From Microlunatus parietis (GTDB taxonomy: Bacteria; Actinomycetota; Actinomycetes; Propionibacteriales; Propionibacteriaceae): a stretch of DNA of 64,000 nt. The stretch is from assembly GCF_013407955.1 (NCBI RefSeq), contig NZ_JACCBU010000001.1:3534001-3598000 (forward strand), in the 5' to 3' direction. This document shows positions 55,452 through 63,899 of this stretch, one piece after another (position 1 is the stretch's first letter; the number at the start of each line of letters is the position of its first letter). The notes under the pieces are model-generated. The model was not told where the DNA came from. It saw nothing but the letters and a program-made list of their open reading frames with translations, and did no database searches. The translations under genes and the position numbers were made by a program.

Positions 55452-55946
55452 ATGAACGCTCGACTGAACCTGATGGGCAACCCGGCCGCCATGCCGGTGA
55501 TGAAGGCCATGATCGGTGCCCACAAGGCTCTGGCCGGTTCGTCGCTGCCGACGAGCCTGCAGGAGCTGGTCTCGCTGCGGGCCAGCCAGCTCAACGGCTG
55601 CGGTCCCTGCATCGACATGCACACGAAGGAAGCGGCGGCCGCCGGCGAGACCTCGGAGCGGCTCCACCTGGTCGCGGCCTGGCGGGAGGCGACCGTGTTC
55701 AGCGACGCCGAGCGGGCGGCTCTCGAGCTGACCGAGCACGGCACCCGGCTCGCCGACAGCCCGGACGGGGTCCGCGACGACGTCTGGCAGCGGGCCGCCG
55801 AACAGTTCGACGAGGAGCAGTTGACCAGCCTGGTCATGCTGATCGCCATGATCAACACCGCCAACCGGATCAACGTGATCACCCGGCAGCAGGCCGGCGG
55901 CTACCAGGCCGGTGCGGCCGCGGCTCACCTGGCTTCGGCCGGCTGA
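55452..55946 (+). CDS. Carboxymuconolactone decarboxylase-family (AhpD-like) protein
   Basis: 164 residues from the ATG at 55452, behind GGAGGAG. The active-site pattern is E38 ... C50-G-P-C53 ... H57 (LQELVSLRASQLNGCGPCID), which supports an AhpD-like peroxide/thiol redox role. It lies behind the ECF41 promoter and 14 bp before the sigma factor gene, so it is very likely the direct target of that factor. Confidence 0.93.
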   Translation: MNARLNLMGNPAAMPVMKAMIGAHKALAGSSLPTSLQELVSLRASQLNGCGPCIDMHTKEAAAAGETSERLHLVAAWREATVFSDAERAALELTEHGTRLADSPDGVRDDVWQRAAEQFDEEQLTSLVMLIAMINTANRINVITRQQAGGYQAGAAAAHLASAG

Positions 55947-55960
55947 ACGGGAGGTCGGGC

Positions 55961-56884
55961 ATGGGGCGGGCCGAAGAGTTCCAGGAGCTGCGGTCGCTGC
56001 TGTTCGCGATTGCGTACCGCATCCTCGGCAGTGTCACCGAGGCCGAGGACGCGGTGCAGGACACCTGGCTCCGCTACGAGGCGGCGGAGTCGACGCCGGT
56101 GTCACCGAAGGCCTACCTCTCGACCGTGGTGACCCGGATCTCGATCGATCTGCTGCAGTCGGCGCGGTCCCGACGGGAGACCTATGTCGGCCAGTGGTTG
56201 CCGGAACCGCTGCTCACCGATCCCTACCAGGACCCGGCTCGCTCGGCCGAGTTGGCCGACTCGGTCTCGATGGCCGCGCTCCTGCTGCTGGAACGGCTCA
56301 GCCCGTTGGAGCGGGCCGTGTTCGTGCTGCGCGAGGTGTTCGGGTACGGCTACGACGAGATCGCCACCGCGGTCGAGCGCTCCCCCGCGGCCTGCCGGCA
56401 GCTCGTCGTACGGGCTCGGCGGCACATGGCCGAGGGCCGGACGCGGTTCGAGGCCGACAGCCGGGCCCACGACGAGCTCGCCAACCGGTTCTTCGACGCG
56501 ATCCGGATCGGTGATCTTGAAAGCCTGCGCGAACTGCTGGCCGCCGACGTCCAACTCGTCGGGGACGGCGGCGGCAAGGCCCCGCAACTGGCCCGGACCG
56601 TCCACGGCGCCGACAAGGTGGCCCGGGTGGTGGCGAAGAACTTCCCGCCCGTGTTCGACTTGGACGTCACGCTGGAGCGGCACGAGATCAACGGCCAGCC
56701 CGGCGCCATTCTGCGGGTACGGGACGGCGGCGTGATCGGGACGATCGTGCTCGACATCCTCGACGGGCGGATCCAGGCGATCCAGTCCGTGATCAACCCG
56801 GACAAGCTCGGTCACCTCGGCCCGGTCGCCGACATCTGGGCCATCCGGGACGAGGTGAGCCGACGGCTTCGGCCACGACCGTAG
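55961..56884 (+). CDS. ECF41-group RNA polymerase sigma factor with C-terminal SnoaL-like domain (SigJ type)
   Basis: 307 residues. Sigma region 2 is FQELRSLLFAIAYRILGSVTEAEDAVQDTWLRY and region 4 is LSPLERAVFVLREVFGYGYDEIA (up to about 165). The C-terminal extension (about 175-300) is SnoaL-like and bears the ECF41 marks: DGGGK (GDGGGKAPQLA) and NPDKL near the end. No anti-sigma gene is present, as expected; the extension itself controls activity. It is transcribed with the CMD gene from an ECF41 promoter. Confidence 0.95.
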   Translation: MGRAEEFQELRSLLFAIAYRILGSVTEAEDAVQDTWLRYEAAESTPVSPKAYLSTVVTRISIDLLQSARSRRETYVGQWLPEPLLTDPYQDPARSAELADSVSMAALLLLERLSPLERAVFVLREVFGYGYDEIATAVERSPAACRQLVVRARRHMAEGRTRFEADSRAHDELANRFFDAIRIGDLESLRELLAADVQLVGDGGGKAPQLARTVHGADKVARVVAKNFPPVFDLDVTLERHEINGQPGAILRVRDGGVIGTIVLDILDGRIQAIQSVINPDKLGHLGPVADIWAIRDEVSRRLRPRP

Positions 56885-56891
56885 CCTCGGC

Positions 56892-57389
56892 TCACCGCAG
56901 CAGCGATTCCGCCCGAGGCGTGCTGGTCGGCAGCAGGCTGTCCCTCAGCGCCTCAGCGAAGGGGACGCCAGGATGAGCTCGATGCGTCCAGCGCTGCCAA
57001 CGAGACGGATGACGCGGACCATCGCCGACCTGCCACTCGGGCAGCCGGCTCGCGGCGATTCGGTCACGGAGCCACTCGACCTGGGTCCGAAAGTGGGAGC
57101 GAGCGGTCCCGGTCGGCTCGGCAGCACCGTAGGCCAGCAGGACCCCTTCGGCACCGGTGATGCAGTCCAGCAGAGGCTGCCGGGCGGACAGCCACCCGGA
57201 CTCGTTCGCACCCAGCAGCGCGATCTCGTTGGTGGTCTGGGACGACTCGGCGAACAGATTCGCGATCTCGACTCGGGCGAACCCCAGCAGGTCCGCAGCC
57301 AGTTCGACTCGTCGCAGCGTGCGCGTTCCCTCCGTCAACGGAGGGTTCGCCAGAATCGCCGCAAGGACTCCTTCAGCTGCGCTACCCAC
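56892..57389 (-). CDS. DUF1643 family protein
   Basis: 165 residues from the GTG at 57389. The DUF1643 pattern is seen: AAILANPPLTEGTRTLRRV, ELAADLLGFARVEIANLFA, GAEGVLLAYGAAEPTG and RHPSRWQRWTHRAHP near the C-terminus. The function is unknown, though the family may bind nucleic acids. Convergent with the ECF41 gene (stops 7 bp apart). The frame is open further upstream but overlaps the DUF2332 gene in another frame. Confidence 0.8.
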   Translation of the reverse strand: MGSAAEGVLAAILANPPLTEGTRTLRRVELAADLLGFARVEIANLFAESSQTTNEIALLGANESGWLSARQPLLDCITGAEGVLLAYGAAEPTGTARSHFRTQVEWLRDRIAASRLPEWQVGDGPRHPSRWQRWTHRAHPGVPFAEALRDSLLPTSTPRAESLLR

Positions 57390-57461
57390 GGGCGCTATTC
57401 CAGCAGCGCTTCGACTGGTTGCGCCAAGGGGGCGGGCGAGTCGGGCAAGCGCGTGTGGCTG

Positions 57462-57480
57462 CCCTTCGACAGGCTCAGGG
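57462..57480. repeat. CCCTTCGACAGGCTCAGGG dispersed repeat, copy 1
   Basis: Identical to copies at 58638 and 58672. It overlaps the last codon and stop of the DUF2332 gene (minus strand, CCC-TGA), which reads into the repeat. Probably an extragenic repetitive element. Confidence 0.9.
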
Positions 57481-58623
57481 AGCGGTGGGGTCGCTCGCCC
57501 AGGCGAAGTCGTCGTCCGGGACCCGTGCCGGGGCGATCCACCGCAGGTAGGGCTCGGCGAGGGCCAGAATCTGATCATGCCGGGTGTCGGGCGATCGCAG
57601 GCTGACTCCGACGGCATAGTTCGTGACGACCGACGCCAGTGGACCCGACAGTCCGGCGGCGTCGATGCCGGAACGTGCAAGGAGAGCAGGGCCTTCGGCG
57701 AAGACCCAGCCGATCCGACGGCGTTCGGCGGCGGAGCGGAGTTGATCATCGAAGGCGGTCCGCTGATCTTGATCGAGATAGCTGAGCAGGGACGCGGTGA
57801 AGACGAGCACCGGCTCGTCGCCGGGAAGTTCGTCGATCACCGCGGCGGTGTCGGCGACCGCGTCGCCGCGGACCAGGCGGACGTCGGCCTCCGTGGTCCG
57901 GAAGGCCTCGATCGCCCCGCGCAACGTGGCCAGGTCGTCGATGCGTTCCGGCCAGATGAACGCCTCCAACCAGTTCCGAGCCTCGGGGTCGTCGAGATCG
58001 ACGGGGTGCTGATCAAGGCCGAGGCGCTGCCGTACGGGCGCCGGTCGGTCGGCCCACAACCGGTCCGCCGTAATTCCCCGCTGCGCGGTCTCGACCACCA
58101 CAGTCGACTCGTCGCCGCCGGCCAACGGACTTCCGTCCAGGCGGTAGGCGTAGCGATCGAAGATCAGATTGAGACCCGCGCTCGCTCCGATCTCGAGCAG
58201 ATGGACCGGACCCGGCCAGTGCCGTGCCAGCTCGTGCCGGCCGAGCCGGAGGGCGAAGCAGCGCCGGATCTCGTTGGTCTGCGTCGATCGGGTCGCCAGG
58301 AGCTGCTCCAGTTCCGACCAGTGCTCACGACAGAAGGCGGCGAAGGTCGGGGCCAGCCTCGCATCGATCTTCCTGGTGCCTCCGTGGATCGGGTAGTAGC
58401 TGCGCAAGGCGGCGTCCTGATCGTTGGCGAGCAGCAGGTTGACCGCGGCGAAGAGGAGACTCGGCCGACGCTGATCCGGCGGTGCCGTGGACGTCAGTTC
58501 GAGAAGCTGATCATCGTCGGCCACCGCTGCGCTGAGCGTTGCGTAGACGTCCGATCTGCCGCGGCACTGGGTCTCACCGAAGAACCGGAACAGATGACTC
58601 AGCTGCTCGTATGACGGTGGCAC
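57475..58623 (-). CDS. DUF2332 family protein
   Basis: 382 residues, GTG start. Typical DUF2332 blocks are YEQLSHLFRFFGETQCRGRS, DARLAPTFAAFCREHW, VHLLEIGASAGLNLIFDRYAY (a GASAGLN motif like a methyltransferase SAM site), LVFTASLLSYLDQDQRTAF and WVFAEGPALL. The function is unproven; the fold suggests a class I methyltransferase relative. The stop codon lies inside the dispersed repeat at 57462. Next to the DUF1643 gene on the same strand. Confidence 0.88.
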   Translation of the reverse strand: MPPSYEQLSHLFRFFGETQCRGRSDVYATLSAAVADDDQLLELTSTAPPDQRRPSLLFAAVNLLLANDQDAALRSYYPIHGGTRKIDARLAPTFAAFCREHWSELEQLLATRSTQTNEIRRCFALRLGRHELARHWPGPVHLLEIGASAGLNLIFDRYAYRLDGSPLAGGDESTVVVETAQRGITADRLWADRPAPVRQRLGLDQHPVDLDDPEARNWLEAFIWPERIDDLATLRGAIEAFRTTEADVRLVRGDAVADTAAVIDELPGDEPVLVFTASLLSYLDQDQRTAFDDQLRSAAERRRIGWVFAEGPALLARSGIDAAGLSGPLASVVTNYAVGVSLRSPDTRHDQILALAEPYLRWIAPARVPDDDFAWASDPTAP

Positions 58624-58637
58624 CGTTTCACCCTAGG

Positions 58638-58656
58638 CCCTTCGACAGGCTCAGGG
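58638..58656. repeat. CCCTTCGACAGGCTCAGGG dispersed repeat, copy 2
   Basis: Exact copy, 15 bp from copy 3 and in the same orientation. Both lie between the DUF2332 start and the glycoside hydrolase stop. Confidence 0.9.
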
Positions 58657-58671
58657 CGCGGCATGGACTGG

Positions 58672-58690
58672 CCCTTCGACAGGCTCAGGG
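58672..58690. repeat. CCCTTCGACAGGCTCAGGG dispersed repeat, copy 3
   Basis: Exact copy. It supplies the TGA stop of the glycoside hydrolase gene (minus strand, CCC-TGA), just as copy 1 does for DUF2332. Confidence 0.9.
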
Positions 58691-60535
58691 CGCGAGTGCG
58701 GTGAAGGGGATCGTTCCGGATTCGATCAGGAGCGGGAGGCTGAGCAGGGCGCCCCAGGAGTGGAAGGGTTCGCTGTTGGGGCGGTCGCAGCCGTGGCCGT
58801 GTTCGCTGGAGTAGTTCTCGTGGATGTGACGCTTGTCGCGCCATTCGACCATGGCCAGGGCGCCGGAACGCTCGGCGAGCCAGGTCGCCTCGTCGGTCAG
58901 ACCGGCTCGGCGCAGGCCTAGGTAGGTGAGGAAGTTGATCGGGGGCCAGGCTCGGCCGATCCAGTAGGAGTGCTCGCGATCGGAGATCAACAACTCCGAG
59001 CGCGGTGAGGACGGGAGGACCCACTCGCCGCCGAAGCCGTCCTCGGTGCGTAGGTGGGCGTCGGTCATGATCTTGGCCCGGCCGTCCGAGCCGCAACCCG
59101 CCAGCAAGGGGAAGAAGCTGGCCGGGGACAGGAAGGCGGTCGGCTCGCCGGTCTCCGTGAAGTGTCCGCGGTACGTGCTCGACGGCTCGTCCCAGAGCAG
59201 CTTCTCGATCAGGTCCCGGACGGTCTCGCCACGCTGACTCAACTCCTCCGCCTCGCCCGTCCGGCCGAGTTCCGCGGCGATCTTGCTCAGGGCCTCGCAG
59301 TCCATCGCGTACTGGGCGTTCAGGCCGACGTCGTGGACGCCGAGCAGCCCGGTTCCCTCGTCGAACGGGATGTCGCGGAACGCCGGGTGATCATCGGCGC
59401 CGGTCTCGCAGGTGGCGCCGAAGTGCTTGCCGATTCTCGGAATGTCCTGCGGTGACGGGAACTCGGGCTCGAAGACCGTGGTGCCGGGGCTGATCATGGT
59501 GCCGTTGTGCCGGACCCGCCACCACCAGCGGTTCCAGCCGAGCAGGATCGGATACACCTCGTCCAGGAGCCAGCGCTCGCCGTGCCGGCGATACAGCTCC
59601 CAGCAGACCATCGAGCCGACCGGCGGTTGTGAGCCGTCGTATGTCTTCCGGCCGGTCCCCTGCGCGACGTTGGGCACGAACCCGTCCGGCACGACCTCGC
59701 GGCACATCTCGACGGCGTTGGCGTACGCGACGTCGGTGCTGGTCAGGTCGGCGAGCAGGGCGTTGAAGAAGTTGTCCCAGCAGAACAAGGCGAAGCCGCC
59801 GCGCTTGCCGACGTTCCAGAGCCGGCTCACCGTCGTCACGACCCGGTCCTTGGACGGTTCGTAGACGTTGTTCCAGGAGATCGCGTCGCGGACCAGGTCG
59901 CGGTGCTCGGCAAGATCATCACCGGCCGCGGGCGCCGGGCAGTGCCGCTGCTCGGCCTCGGCCAGGATCCGGTCGATCTCGTCCAGGGTGCGGCGCGGGC
60001 CGGTGCCGATGCCGATCGGGCCGGTCAGTTCCACGGCCAGATACGGGCCCAGTTGATCGGCGTACGGATCCTCAACGACCGGTCCGGTCGACCAGACGGT
60101 GGCATGATCACCGACCAGCGTCTCGTCACCGCGGCGCACGGTCCCCGGCTTGTTCCACAGGTAGGCCGCGCCGATGATCAACAGGGCCGGGCGCCGTTGG
60201 TTGGCCAGCGGTTCGACCTTGATCACCAGCTCGTCGGTGCCGGGCACCTGGGCGGTGGTCACCTCGATCGTGATCTCGGCCCAGCGCACGGTGACCCGGG
60301 TGTACTCCCCCAGCGGCGCGTGCGGGCCGAACGTGACGTCCTCGTCGTCCCAGCCACCTTCGACGGTGCCGCGGCGGCCGATCTGCGCGGTGGTCAGCGT
60401 GGTGCCGCGGTAGAGCTCGTGCAGGCCGAGCGAGATGCCGAAGCCGTACGGGAGCAGCACCTGGCGCAGCACGCTGCGGGTGTCCCAGGTGTTCCAGCCG
60501 CTCCGCAGCCGATCTTGAACCTCAGCGTAGGTCAC
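58685..60535 (-). CDS. GH63/MGH1-type glycoside hydrolase
   Basis: 616 residues. The N-terminal beta-rich domain (about 1-190) is followed by an (alpha/alpha)6 catalytic part: ISWNNVYEPSKDRVVTTVSRLW, GFALFCWDNFFNALLA (likely acid Asp), VGSMVCWELYRRHGE, VGLNAQYAMDCEAL and YWIGRAWPPINFLTYLGL with HENYSSEHGHG near the end. The family trims mannosyl-glycerate, glucosyl-glycerate or similar alpha-glycosides. It overlaps the ABC ATPase gene by 4 bp, so imported oligosaccharides could be its substrate. No signal peptide, hence cytoplasmic. Confidence 0.88.
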   Translation of the reverse strand: MTYAEVQDRLRSGWNTWDTRSVLRQVLLPYGFGISLGLHELYRGTTLTTAQIGRRGTVEGGWDDEDVTFGPHAPLGEYTRVTVRWAEITIEVTTAQVPGTDELVIKVEPLANQRRPALLIIGAAYLWNKPGTVRRGDETLVGDHATVWSTGPVVEDPYADQLGPYLAVELTGPIGIGTGPRRTLDEIDRILAEAEQRHCPAPAAGDDLAEHRDLVRDAISWNNVYEPSKDRVVTTVSRLWNVGKRGGFALFCWDNFFNALLADLTSTDVAYANAVEMCREVVPDGFVPNVAQGTGRKTYDGSQPPVGSMVCWELYRRHGERWLLDEVYPILLGWNRWWWRVRHNGTMISPGTTVFEPEFPSPQDIPRIGKHFGATCETGADDHPAFRDIPFDEGTGLLGVHDVGLNAQYAMDCEALSKIAAELGRTGEAEELSQRGETVRDLIEKLLWDEPSSTYRGHFTETGEPTAFLSPASFFPLLAGCGSDGRAKIMTDAHLRTEDGFGGEWVLPSSPRSELLISDREHSYWIGRAWPPINFLTYLGLRRAGLTDEATWLAERSGALAMVEWRDKRHIHENYSSEHGHGCDRPNSEPFHSWGALLSLPLLIESGTIPFTALAP

Positions 60536-61335
60536 GAAACGTCCTTCAGGTCCAGGGCGGCATCCAGCAGTGCCTGCGTGTAGGGGTGTTGCGGTGCGTT
60601 GAACAGGTCCTCGGTCATCCCGGTCTCGACGATCTCGCCGGACTTCATCACCAGCACCCGGTCGGCGATCTGGCGTACCACTGCAAGATCATGACTGATG
60701 AAGATCATCGCCAACTCCCGCTGCGCACGCAGATCGGCGAGCAGCCGGAGCACCTGGGTCTGCACCGAGACGTCCAGCGCCGACACCGCCTCGTCGCAGA
60801 CCAGCAGCCGTGGCTGTAGGGCCAGCGCGCGGGCGATGCTGACCCGCTGGCACTGGCCGCCGGACAGCTGCCCCGGATAGCGAGCGACGAGGTCCGCGGA
60901 CAGGCCGACGGCCCCGAGCGCCGCCGCGATCGCCGCCCGGCGGTCGCCCTCCGGAGCAACGGCGGGATGGGTCTGCCAGGCCTCGTTGATCAACTCCGCC
61001 ACCCGCATCCGTGGGTTCAGGGACGACGCCGGGTCCTGGAACACCATCTGGATCGCGCGTCGGTCCGCGGCCCGGCGACGGCGCAGCAGCGGGCGTCCGT
61101 CGAAGATCAACTCGCCGGCATCGGGGCGTTGCAGGCCGACCACGCTGCGGGCGATGGTGGACTTTCCGGAGCCCGACTCGCCTACGATCGCGACCGTCTC
61201 CTCCGGCCCGACGGTGACGTCCGCACCGGCTACAGCCACGGCTCGTTCCCGACCGATTCCCTTGCCGGGCACGGGAAACGTGACCCGGAGTCGCCGGACC
61301 TCGAGCAGCGGCCCGGCACTGATCAACTCCGTCAT
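60532..61335 (-). CDS. Oligopeptide/dipeptide-type ABC transporter ATPase (DppF/OppF-like)
   Basis: 267 residues. Walker A is GESGSGKSTIARSVVGL, the signature is LSGGQCQRVSIARALALQPRLLVCDEAVSALD (ABC signature with Walker B), and the H-loop is FISHDLAVV. C-terminal sequence typical of this family: EIVETGMTEDLFNAPQHPYTQALL. It overlaps the glycoside hydrolase gene and the DppD-like gene by 4 bp each (one operon). The cargo is probably the sugar conjugate used by the hydrolase instead of a peptide, by context. Confidence 0.93.
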   Translation of the reverse strand: MTELISAGPLLEVRRLRVTFPVPGKGIGRERAVAVAGADVTVGPEETVAIVGESGSGKSTIARSVVGLQRPDAGELIFDGRPLLRRRRAADRRAIQMVFQDPASSLNPRMRVAELINEAWQTHPAVAPEGDRRAAIAAALGAVGLSADLVARYPGQLSGGQCQRVSIARALALQPRLLVCDEAVSALDVSVQTQVLRLLADLRAQRELAMIFISHDLAVVRQIADRVLVMKSGEIVETGMTEDLFNAPQHPYTQALLDAALDLKDVS

Positions 61336-62339
61336 CGTGACACCTCCTCGGCGACATGGCAGGCGGCCAGCCGATCCGTACCGACGATCCGCAACACCGG
61401 CCGCTCCTCGACGCAGCGATCATGGGCCAGCGCGCACCGGGTCCGGAACGGGCAGCCGGTTGGCCGGTCCGCCGGGGTCGCCGGTGCACCGGGCAGCGGA
61501 TCGGCGATCGCGGTCCGGGTCCGGACGGCCGGGACGCTGGCCACCAGAGCCTTCGTGTACGGATGGGCGGGACGCCGCAACACCTCGACGGTCGGGCCCT
61601 GCTCCATGATCGACCCGGCGTACATCACCGACACCCGGTCGGCCACGTGCGAGATCACCCGCAGATCGTGGCTGACGAACAGCATCGCCGAGCCCTGCTC
61701 GGCCCGGACCTGGCGCAGCATCTCCAGCACCCGGGCCTGCACGGTCACGTCCAGGGCCGTCGTCGGCTCGTCGGCCAGCACCAGCGACGGCCCGGCGATC
61801 ATGGCCATCGCGATCATGGCACGCTGCCGCATACCGCCGGAGAACTCGTGCGGATAGTTGCCGATCCGCCGTTCCGGGTCGGGGATCCCGACGTGCTCCA
61901 GCATCTCGATCACCCTGCGCTGGACCTCGACGGACGGTACGCCGCGCCGACGCAGTACCTCGCCGACCTGGCGGCCGATTCGCATGGTCGGGTTCAGGCT
62001 GGACATCGGGTCCTGGAAGATCATCGAGATCTCGGTGCCGCGCAGCCGGCGCCGCTGGGCGGGCGACGCGGCCAGCAATTCCTGGCCGCGCCACACGATC
62101 GACCCGGTCACGTCCATCGCCGTCGGCAGCAGGCCGATGATCGCCCGCGAGGTGAGCGACTTGCCGCTGCCGGTCTCGCCGATCAGACCGAGGGTCTCGC
62201 CGGCGTCGATGGTCAGCCCGACGCCGTCCAGCAGGGTCAGCCCACCGACGCTCACGGTCAGGCCGTCGACCGTGAGGAGCCGCTGACCAGGCTCGGTCAC
62301 GGTCGTCTCGACCCTGGTGTCGGAGGTGGGCAAGGTCAC
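61332..62339 (-). CDS. Oligopeptide/dipeptide-type ABC transporter ATPase (DppD/OppD-like)
   Basis: 335 residues. Walker A is GETGSGKSLTSRAIIGLLP, the signature is FSGGMRQRAMIAMAMIAGPSLVLADEPTTALD, and the family C-terminus has TNGCPFRTRC-like CPFRTRCALAHDRC and a HPYTKALVASVP motif. DppD-type ATPases pair with DppF for a periplasm-independent importer. Overlaps its neighbours by 4 bp. Confidence 0.93.
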   Translation of the reverse strand: MTLPTSDTRVETTVTEPGQRLLTVDGLTVSVGGLTLLDGVGLTIDAGETLGLIGETGSGKSLTSRAIIGLLPTAMDVTGSIVWRGQELLAASPAQRRRLRGTEISMIFQDPMSSLNPTMRIGRQVGEVLRRRGVPSVEVQRRVIEMLEHVGIPDPERRIGNYPHEFSGGMRQRAMIAMAMIAGPSLVLADEPTTALDVTVQARVLEMLRQVRAEQGSAMLFVSHDLRVISHVADRVSVMYAGSIMEQGPTVEVLRRPAHPYTKALVASVPAVRTRTAIADPLPGAPATPADRPTGCPFRTRCALAHDRCVEERPVLRIVGTDRLAACHVAEEVSR

Positions 62340-63862
62340 GACCCGGCGACCTTCGCGGCGCGGAAGGCGGGCAGGCCCTGCGGGTCGAGGGTGAAGCCGC
62401 TCACCTTGTCGTTCCAGGCGTAGGAGGTCTTGACGAACATCGGGAACATGCCGACGGCGTCGTCCCAGATGATCTTGCCCGCCTGGGCGTACAGCTCCTC
62501 GCGTTTCGCCTGGTCGGGGTTCGATCCGGCCTCGGCGAGCAGCTTGTCCAGCTCCGGGTTGCAGTAGCCGTTGCGCTTTGCGGCGCAGGTGTAGAGCCGG
62601 CCCAGGTTGGTCGACGCGTCGTAGCCGGCGGTGCCGACCTGCTGGAAGTTGATGTCCCAGCGCATCGCCAGCAGGTCCTCGATGAAGACCGCCTGCTCCT
62701 TCTCCCGGGCGTCGATCTTGACCCCGATCTTGGCCAGGTCGGACACGATCGCGGAGACGAACGGCTTGAACTGCGACTGGTACTGCAGTTCGTACGTCTT
62801 GTCGAAGTCGAAGCCGGCCTCGGTCAGTGCCTGCTTGGCTGCATCCGGGTCGTACGTGACCGGCGTCTGCGGCGCGTACCCGAACACGGTCGGGGCAATC
62901 GCCGAATCGGCCGGGGTCCCGGTCTCCGGATTGATCTGCTTGATGATCGTCGCGAAGTCGACCGCCTGCCAGAGCGCTCGCCGTACCTCCGGCTTGTCCT
63001 TGAAGAACGGCCGCTCGCTGTTGAACCAGATCAAGATCGAACCGGCGCTCTGCACCGCCTCGGTCTTGATCGTTCCGGCGGCGCGCAGCTCGGCCAGTTG
63101 ATCATCGGGAACGCCCCAGACGACGTCGACCTCGCCGGTCTGCAGCGCGGTCAGCCGGGTCGAGATCTCCGGGATCGTGCGCAGCGTGAGCTTGGTCAGC
63201 GTCGGCGCACCGCCGAAGTACTGCGGGTTCGGCACCAGCACGACGTCCTGCCCGGCGGCGAAGGATTCGACCTGGTACGGACCGGAGCCGACCGGTTTCT
63301 CGCCGACCGCGCCGGCCTTCGCCTCCGTCTCGGACGGCAGCACGTAGAACGTGGTCAGCTTCGACGGCAACGCCGCATCCGCCTTCTCCGTCGTGAACGT
63401 CACCGTCTTCGGATCGGGAGCGGCCACGGTGACGCCGGGGAAGTTGGCCGCGGGCGGCGAATCCAGCTCGAGGAAGCGCTTGAACGAGGCGACAACATCG
63501 GCCGAGTCGAGCGCACTGCCGTCGGTGAAGGTCGCCCCCTCACGCAACGTGAAGGTCCACTCGTCGCCGTTGTCGTTGGGTTTCCATTCGGTTGCCAGGT
63601 CGCCGACGATCTTGCCGGTCTCGTCGGGCGCGGTGAGCCGGGAGTAGATCTCCTTGGCCACCAGGTCCATGCCGGCCGAACCGCCGCTGGCCGAGTGCGG
63701 GTCGAGGTTCTCGACCGGATACTGACCGCTGGCAACAAGTTCCTGCGGCACGTCGCCGCCGGCCGTGGGTCCGCCGCCGCCGGTCGTCGTCGTACACGCG
63801 GCGAGGGGGAGCAGCAGAGCTGCGGCCGCGACCAGTCCTTTCACCAGTCTGACGCGGGTCAT
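62336..63862 (-). CDS. ABC transporter substrate-binding lipoprotein (SBP family 5)
   Basis: 508 residues from the ATG at 63862, preferred because GGAGGT lies 8 bp upstream (the ATG at 63868 is too close). The signal peptide has a basic start, a hydrophobic core (LVAAAALLLPLAAC) and a lipobox LAAC, so the mature lipoprotein is anchored outside. Family 5 marks: GDLATEWKPNDNGDEWTFTLREG, EVRRALWQAVDF and ELQYQSQF. It binds peptides or oligosaccharides. It follows the ABC permease gene and overlaps dppD. Confidence 0.93.
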   Translation of the reverse strand: MTRVRLVKGLVAAAALLLPLAACTTTTGGGGPTAGGDVPQELVASGQYPVENLDPHSASGGSAGMDLVAKEIYSRLTAPDETGKIVGDLATEWKPNDNGDEWTFTLREGATFTDGSALDSADVVASFKRFLELDSPPAANFPGVTVAAPDPKTVTFTTEKADAALPSKLTTFYVLPSETEAKAGAVGEKPVGSGPYQVESFAAGQDVVLVPNPQYFGGAPTLTKLTLRTIPEISTRLTALQTGEVDVVWGVPDDQLAELRAAGTIKTEAVQSAGSILIWFNSERPFFKDKPEVRRALWQAVDFATIIKQINPETGTPADSAIAPTVFGYAPQTPVTYDPDAAKQALTEAGFDFDKTYELQYQSQFKPFVSAIVSDLAKIGVKIDAREKEQAVFIEDLLAMRWDINFQQVGTAGYDASTNLGRLYTCAAKRNGYCNPELDKLLAEAGSNPDQAKREELYAQAGKIIWDDAVGMFPMFVKTSYAWNDKVSGFTLDPQGLPAFRAAKVAGS

Positions 63863-63899
63863 GATCATGTACCTCCGTTGGTTACGTGGGAGAGCAAGG

